Shown here one piece after another: positions 4,760-8,537 of a stretch of 8,537 bases of DNA (position 1 is its first letter; each line of letters starts with the position of its first letter). The DNA is taken from contig CALKVB010000454.1 of the NCBI GenBank assembly GCA_937996605.1, positions 1-8,537 of the forward strand. Reading direction: 5' to 3'. The notes under the pieces were generated by a model. That model worked only from the letters and a program-made list of their open reading frames with translations. It ran no database searches and was not told the origin of the DNA. The translations under genes and the position numbers were made by a program. Origin of the DNA: an uncultured Oxalobacteraceae bacterium (GTDB lineage Bacteria; Pseudomonadota; Gammaproteobacteria; Burkholderiales; Burkholderiaceae_D).

Positions 4760-7372
4760 ATGAACTCGTCAGAAATTCGCGAAAAATTCCTTAAATTCTT
4801 TGAATCCAAAGGTCATAGCATCGTCCGTTCATCCAGTTTGATACCTGGCAATGATCCGACTTTGTTGTTTACCAACTCCGGTATGGTGCAGTTTAAAGAC
4901 GTGTTCTTGGGTCAAGATAAGCGTAGCTACAGCCGTGCAACCACTGCGCAACGTAGTGTGCGTGCAGGTGGTAAGCATAACGATTTGGAAAACGTCGGTT
5001 ATACCGCGCGTCACCACACTTTCTTTGAAATGTTGGGTAACTTCTCGTTCGGTGATTACTTCAAACGTGATGCCATCAACTATGCATGGGAATTGTTGAC
5101 AGTTGTCTACGGTTTGCCAAAGGATAAATTGACGGTTACCGTCTACCAAGAAGACGACGAAGCCTACAACATCTGGAAAGATGAGATTGGTGTGCCCGTT
5201 GAGCGCATCATCCGTATCGGCGATAACAAAGGCGCGCGCTACGCTTCCGATAATTTCTGGCAAATGGCTGACACAGGTCCATGTGGTCCATGTAGTGAAA
5301 TTTTTTATGATCACGGTCCAGAAATTTGGGGCGGCCCTCCAGGCTCTCCTGACGAAAATGGCGATCGCTTTATCGAAGTATGGAACTTGGTTTTCATGCA
5401 GTTCAATAAAGATGAGCAGGGCGTGTTGCACCCATTACCAAAACCATGTGTAGACACAGGCATGGGCTTGGAGCGTATCGCAGCGGTATTGCAGCACGTG
5501 CACTCCAACTACGAAATCGATACCTTCCAAAATTTGATCAAAGCGGCTGCACGTGAAACTGGCTGCGCTGATTTGAACAATAATTCTTTAAAAGTGATCG
5601 CGGATCATATTCGTTGCGCAGGCTTTTTGATTGTTGACGGCATCATTCCAGGTAATGAAGGTCGTGGTTATGTCTTGCGTCGTATTACGCGCCGCGCTTT
5701 GCGCCATGGTCACAAATTGGGCCAAACTAAACCATTCTTCTATAAATTGGTGGCTGACTTAGTCAAAGAAATGGGCATGGCTTATCCTGAGTTGGCAGAG
5801 GCAGGCGAGCGTGTTGCACAAGTGCTGAAGCAAGAGGAAGAGCGTTTCGGTGAAACTCTCGAGCACGGTATGAAGATCCTCGAAGCAGCCCTCGCTAAAG
5901 ACAGCAAAAACCTCGATGGCAATACTGCATTTACCTTGTATGATACCTACGGCTTTCCATTAGATTTGACAGCCGATATCTGCCGCGAACGTGGCGTGGT
6001 GCTCGACGAGGCAGGGTTTGATGCATGCATGGCAGAGCAAAAACGCAAAGCTCGTGAGGCAGGCAAATTCAAAATGAATACGGCGATCGAGTACAACGGT
6101 GAGAAATCGAAGTTTGTTGGTTACGAACAATTGAGTTACGACAGTAAAGTGATTGCGCTGTATGTTGATGGTGCGGCAGTTCAGAAAATCGAAGCAGGTC
6201 AAGCAGCGATCGTGGTCTTGGATGTGACGCCTTTCTATGCAGAATCAGGTGGCCAATGTGGTGATGCTGGTGTCTTGCAAGCAGCAAATGGCGTCGCTTT
6301 CGACGTCGCTGATACGCAGAAAATTCAAGCCGATGTATTCGGTCATCACGGCACTTTGAGCGCGGGTAGTTTGGCGGTTGGCGATGCGGTCAGCGCGCAC
6401 GTCGATAAAGTATTACGTGCACATACGATTCGTAATCACTCTGCAACGCATTTGATGCACAAGGCCTTGCGCGAAGTGTTGGGTGCGCATGTGGCGCAAA
6501 AAGGTTCTTTGGTGGATGCTGAAAAAACGCGTTTCGACTTTAGCCATAATGCCCCAATGACCTCTGAAGAAATTCGTCAGGTTGAAACCATCGTCAATCG
6601 CGAAATTTTGGCGAACGTGGCGACGCAAGCGCAATTGATGTCGTTTGATGACGCGGTAAAACATGGCGCCATGGCCTTGTTCGGTGAAAAATATGGCGAT
6701 GAAGTTCGCGTATTAGACATCGGTACTTCACGCGAATTGTGTGGCGGTGTACACGTACATCGCACGGGTGATATCGGCTTGTTCAAGATCGTTGGTGAAG
6801 GCGGTATCGCTGCGGGTATTCGTCGCGTAGAAGCGGTCACAGGTGAAGTCGCTTTCAATTTGGTGCAAGACATGAATAGCCGTATCGCGCAAGCAGCGGC
6901 GGTCTTGAAAACACAACCAGAAGAAATTGGTGGTCGTTTATTGCAATGGCAAGAGCAAATGAAATCGCTCGAAAAAGAAGTCGCTGCATTGAAATCTAAA
7001 CTCGCTGCTAATCAGGCTTTGGCTTTGGTATCTCAAGCAACTGACATCAATGGTGTGAAAGTGTTAGCGGCGACTTTAGACGGCGCTGATGGTACAGCAT
7101 TGCGGGACTCTGTCATTGGCTTGCGTGATCAATTGAAAACGGCGGTCGTTGTTTTGGCTTCTGTCACCGATGGCAAAGTGAGTTTGGCTGCCGGGGTTTC
7201 TGCTGACGTCATTAGCAAAGTAAAAGCAGGTGACTTAGTTAACTTCGTCGCACAACAAGTTGGCGGCAAGGGCGGTGGACGTCCAGATATGGCACAAGCT
7301 GGCGGTACTGATCCTAGCGGTTTGCCAACTGCCTTGGCGAGTGTGGCAGGCTGGTTAGGCGCGAAACTGTAA
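4760..7372 (+). CDS. alaS: Alanyl-tRNA synthetase
   Basis: The 870-residue protein has the normal AlaRS length and charges tRNA-Ala with alanine in the cytoplasm. The start MNSSEIREKFLKFFESKGH matches the family N-terminus exactly. The class II catalytic core occupies roughly 1-245: motif 2 region YTARHHTFFEMLGNFSFGDYF (81-101), TGPCGPCSEIFYD (172-184) and motif 3 VDTGMGLERIAAVLQ (231-245). The tRNA-binding helical region follows to about 450. The editing domain (about 480-690) carries the zinc/editing ligands His560, His564, Cys661 and His665 in HSATH and CGGVH. A coiled coil sits near 725-750, and the C-Ala domain ends with GGKGGGRPDMAQAGG (835-849). Odd point: the usual CGGTH motif reads CGGVH (Val664). 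No Shine-Dalgarno is visible upstream of ATG 4760, where the leader reads AAATTCTAAAAACCT. A terminator hairpin follows. Confidence 0.98.
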   Translation: MNSSEIREKFLKFFESKGHSIVRSSSLIPGNDPTLLFTNSGMVQFKDVFLGQDKRSYSRATTAQRSVRAGGKHNDLENVGYTARHHTFFEMLGNFSFGDYFKRDAINYAWELLTVVYGLPKDKLTVTVYQEDDEAYNIWKDEIGVPVERIIRIGDNKGARYASDNFWQMADTGPCGPCSEIFYDHGPEIWGGPPGSPDENGDRFIEVWNLVFMQFNKDEQGVLHPLPKPCVDTGMGLERIAAVLQHVHSNYEIDTFQNLIKAAARETGCADLNNNSLKVIADHIRCAGFLIVDGIIPGNEGRGYVLRRITRRALRHGHKLGQTKPFFYKLVADLVKEMGMAYPELAEAGERVAQVLKQEEERFGETLEHGMKILEAALAKDSKNLDGNTAFTLYDTYGFPLDLTADICRERGVVLDEAGFDACMAEQKRKAREAGKFKMNTAIEYNGEKSKFVGYEQLSYDSKVIALYVDGAAVQKIEAGQAAIVVLDVTPFYAESGGQCGDAGVLQAANGVAFDVADTQKIQADVFGHHGTLSAGSLAVGDAVSAHVDKVLRAHTIRNHSATHLMHKALREVLGAHVAQKGSLVDAEKTRFDFSHNAPMTSEEIRQVETIVNREILANVATQAQLMSFDDAVKHGAMALFGEKYGDEVRVLDIGTSRELCGGVHVHRTGDIGLFKIVGEGGIAAGIRRVEAVTGEVAFNLVQDMNSRIAQAAAVLKTQPEEIGGRLLQWQEQMKSLEKEVAALKSKLAANQALALVSQATDINGVKVLAATLDGADGTALRDSVIGLRDQLKTAVVVLASVTDGKVSLAAGVSADVISKVKAGDLVNFVAQQVGGKGGGRPDMAQAGGTDPSGLPTALASVAGWLGAKL

Positions 7373-7385
7373 TCGCTTAGTGACA

Positions 7386-7450
7386 AGATTCGAAGCACCG
7401 CAATTGCTGTTGAAAAATCAAGTTTATTGCGGTGCGGAATCTGTTTTCCT
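7386..7450 (+). terminator. Hairpin terminator after alaS
   Basis: GCACCGCAAT (7395-7404) pairs perfectly with ATTGCGGTGC (7426-7435) and is extended by AGATTC (7386-7391) with GAATCT (7437-7442) across a small internal loop. The 21-base apical loop contains its own mini-hairpin TTGA/TCAA. The T tract (TGTTTTCCTG) is interrupted and lies at the foot of the outer helix, so termination may be incomplete. It begins 14 bases after the alaS stop. Confidence 0.7.
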
Positions 7451-7519
7451 GTATTTGTTGCACAAAGATACTCGAACTACGAGAATCCGCGTCCCGTCCA
7501 AGTATTTTTGCGTGTTGCA

Positions 7520-7550
7520 TTGCACAAGTCCTTGTAAATTGCGGTAGAAT
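7520..7550 (+). promoter_or_regulatory. Possible promoter of the TusA-family gene
   Basis: TTGCAC (7520-7525) and TAGAAT (7545-7550) resemble -35 and -10 boxes, with a longish 19-base spacer. The spacer contains an inverted repeat ACAAG-TC-CTTGT (7524-7535). A second TTGCACAA copy lies at 7458-7465. An alternative -10, TATACT (7590-7595), is nearer the gene but has no -35 match. The leader from 7551 to 7621 also contains a small TCAGC/GCTGA hairpin (7565-7579). Confidence 0.3.
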
Positions 7551-7621
7551 TCCTGCATAAAGATTCAGCAAGAAGCTGAGCACAAGAGCTATACTGTACT
7601 TTTCTTTCCCCAAGGAAAATC

Positions 7622-7849
7622 ATGCAATTCAATAGAGAAGTGGATGCACGTGGTCTTAGTTGCCCGTTGCCTATCCTGAAAGCCAAGAAAGCCTTGGCAG
7701 AAATGATCACCGGCGAAGTGCTGCGTGTGATCGCCACTGATCCGGGCTCTGTCCGCGATTTCAAAGCATTTTCCAAACAGACTGGCAACGAGCTGCTGTC
7801 ACACTTGGAAGCAAGTAATGAATTCGAATATTTTTTAAAGCGTAAGTGA
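7622..7849 (+). CDS. tusA: TusA/SirA-family sulfur carrier protein
   Basis: The 75-residue product starts MQFNREVDARGLSCPLPILKAKKAL and carries the family's hallmark CPxP motif at 14-17 (CPLP), preceded by DARGL. Cys14 is the expected persulfide-forming residue. The fold predicted from the family is a two-layer alpha/beta sandwich, with the conserved VRVIATDPGSVRDFKAF-like core here at about 34-50 and a short C-terminal helix. TusA proteins accept sulfur from IscS and relay it to tRNA 2-thiouridine, molybdenum cofactor and other sulfur pathways in the cytoplasm. Family members also include YedF and YeeD, so the exact partner is uncertain. AAGGA (7612-7616) gives a good ribosome-binding site. 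It stands between the alaS terminator and its own terminator and so looks monocistronic. Confidence 0.93.
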   Translation: MQFNREVDARGLSCPLPILKAKKALAEMITGEVLRVIATDPGSVRDFKAFSKQTGNELLSHLEASNEFEYFLKRK

Positions 7850-7913
7850 TTACTGTTTGCGACGAAGTACGTAAGCATCGATGCAAAACCCATGTTAATT
7901 GCTAGATAATCTT

Positions 7914-7946
7914 AAAAAACCACAAAGATTTTTGTGGTTTTTTTTT
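7914..7946 (+). terminator. Strong rho-independent terminator after the TusA-family gene
   Basis: A perfect 13-bp stem pairs AAAAAACCACAAA (7914-7926) with TTTGTGGTTTTTT (7931-7943) around a GATT loop, ending in a T run to 7946. It lies 64 bases past the TusA-family stop codon. The A tract on the other side means it could act on both strands, though no minus-strand gene converges here. Confidence 0.92.
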
Positions 7947-8197
7947 ATCAAACCGGGTCATTTTCATAGAGGAGTTCGTCAGTTTCGCAAAAAAAGAACG
8001 AACGTTCTAAAACAGCAGACGGGTTTCCTGTTAACATCTATAATCAATTACTTTACGTTTACGTCAATTTATCCAGAGCAAAAGTGTTCGGCGGTGGCAT
8101 CAGTTGAGTTCATATTGCGTTGAAGGCGTGAACCGAGGCACGATTTTTTAGTTTTATTTTTCTTCTCTTATCAGTACACCATAGTAAAGGCAAACCT
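7947..8197 (+). promoter_or_regulatory. etfB upstream region with operator-like palindrome and -10 box
   Basis: This 251-base non-coding stretch precedes etfB. It contains the inverted repeat AGAACG-AA-CGTTCT (7995-8008), shaped like a TetR-family operator. TATAAT (8039-8044) follows about 38 bases further on, a likely -10 box whose -35 region is poor. The leader from about 8050 to 8197 includes a CGTG/CACG mini-stem (8127-8142) followed by ATTTTTTAG and a long pyrimidine tract (8143-8170). AAAGG (8186-8190) is the ribosome-binding site of etfB. I see no convincing gene in it. Confidence 0.45.
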
Positions 8198-8537
8198 ATG
8201 AAAGTCTTAGTACCAGTTAAGCGCGTGGTTGACTATAACGTTAAAGTCCGCGTCAAATCCGACGGTTCTGGCGTTGATATCGCTAATGTCAAAATGTCGA
8301 TGAACCCATTCGATGAAATCGCTGTGGAAGAGGCAACACGCTTGAAAGAAGCGGGCGTTGCGACTGAAATCGTGGCGGTATCCTGCGGCGCAGCGCAATG
8401 CCAGGAAACCTTGCGTACTGCAATGGCGATTGGTGCTGATCGCGGTATCTTGGTGGAAACGGACGAAGAATTGCAACCTTTGGCCGTGGCTAAGTTGTTG
8501 AAAGCCTTGGCTGACAAAGAGCAACCACAATTGATCG
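8198..8537 (+). CDS. etfB: Electron transfer flavoprotein beta subunit, N-terminal part
   Basis: The frame opens at ATG 8198, 7 bases after AAAGG, and runs to the window end: 113 complete codons of a protein usually near 249 residues. The start MKVLVPVKRVVDYNVKVRVK, the NVKMSMNPFDEIAVEEA segment (about 30-46), VSCGAAQCQETLRTAMAIGADRG (about 64-86) and LQPLAVAKLL are the EtfB signature, including the start of the nucleotide-binding alpha/beta fold. EtfB pairs with EtfA to carry electrons from acyl-CoA and other flavin dehydrogenases to ETF:quinone oxidoreductase. etfA normally follows downstream, outside this window. The family is recognised with little doubt, and the truncation is only the window edge. 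Confidence 0.96.
   Translation, partial: MKVLVPVKRVVDYNVKVRVKSDGSGVDIANVKMSMNPFDEIAVEEATRLKEAGVATEIVAVSCGAAQCQETLRTAMAIGADRGILVETDEELQPLAVAKLLKALADKEQPQLI

Noticed and set aside
4829..5431. Long minus-strand open frame (200 codons) inside alaS
   Set aside because: It lies wholly antisense to the conserved AlaRS catalytic core. Its composition follows from alaS codon bias and it has no family resemblance.
7477..7893. Minus-strand open frame of 138 codons across the TusA-family gene
   Set aside because: It is antisense to a gene with a clear CPxP motif and covers its promoter region; no independent support.
7899..8123. Plus-strand open frame of 74 codons after the TusA-family gene
   Set aside because: It starts at TTG, reads straight through the 13-bp terminator stem and the palindrome, and has no ribosome-binding site.

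Overview
This window looks like ordinary chromosomal DNA from a betaproteobacterium, most likely Burkholderiales and probably Oxalobacteraceae (something like Undibacterium or a relative). That placement is inference. It rests on recalled protein similarity (AlaRS, EtfB, a small secreted helical protein), base composition that looks close to balanced by eye, and the alaS / TusA-family / etfB gene order. No 16S or other decisive marker is present. The window starts at a contig end: its first 13 bases are exactly the common end of the Illumina adapter, so the first gene is cut by an assembly edge and not by biology.

Layout. Positions 14-901 (minus) hold the N-terminal 296 codons of a GAF-domain protein of the GspE/PulE/PilB ATPase type. 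Next comes a minus-strand glycine-zipper lipoprotein (1135-1794) with a clear terminator at 1061-1099, then a minus-strand class III CoA-transferase (1940-3190) that most resembles succinyl-CoA:glutarate CoA-transferases. The divergent intergenic region to the next gene holds a 102-bp imperfect palindromic element (3221-3322), the best candidate here for a repeat or MITE-like unit. On the plus strand follow a UgpQ-type glycerophosphodiester phosphodiesterase (3348-4106), a small secreted helical protein with an internally duplicated motif (4274-4591 plus stop) and terminator, alaS (4760-7372) with a hairpin terminator, a TusA-family sulfur carrier (7622-7849) with a very strong terminator, and the start of etfB (8198 to the window end), which lies behind a ~250-bp leader with a palindromic operator-like site.

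How the genes relate. Nearly every gene seems to be its own transcription unit, with terminators after four of them, so there is little operon logic. alaS and the TusA-family gene serve translation and sulfur trafficking (tRNA thiolation is one possible role). A glutarate-type CoA-transferase would feed glutaryl-CoA to a flavin dehydrogenase whose electrons go to ETF. That could link the 1940-3190 gene to etfB metabolically, but they are not neighbours and this is speculative. I see no defence system, CRISPR array, transposase, phage gene, tRNA or rRNA. The observations worth a second look are regulatory or small-scale: the 102-bp palindrome between two starts, operator-like palindromes at alaS and etfB, a substitution in the AlaRS editing-site motif, the duplicated small secreted protein, and the adapter artefact.
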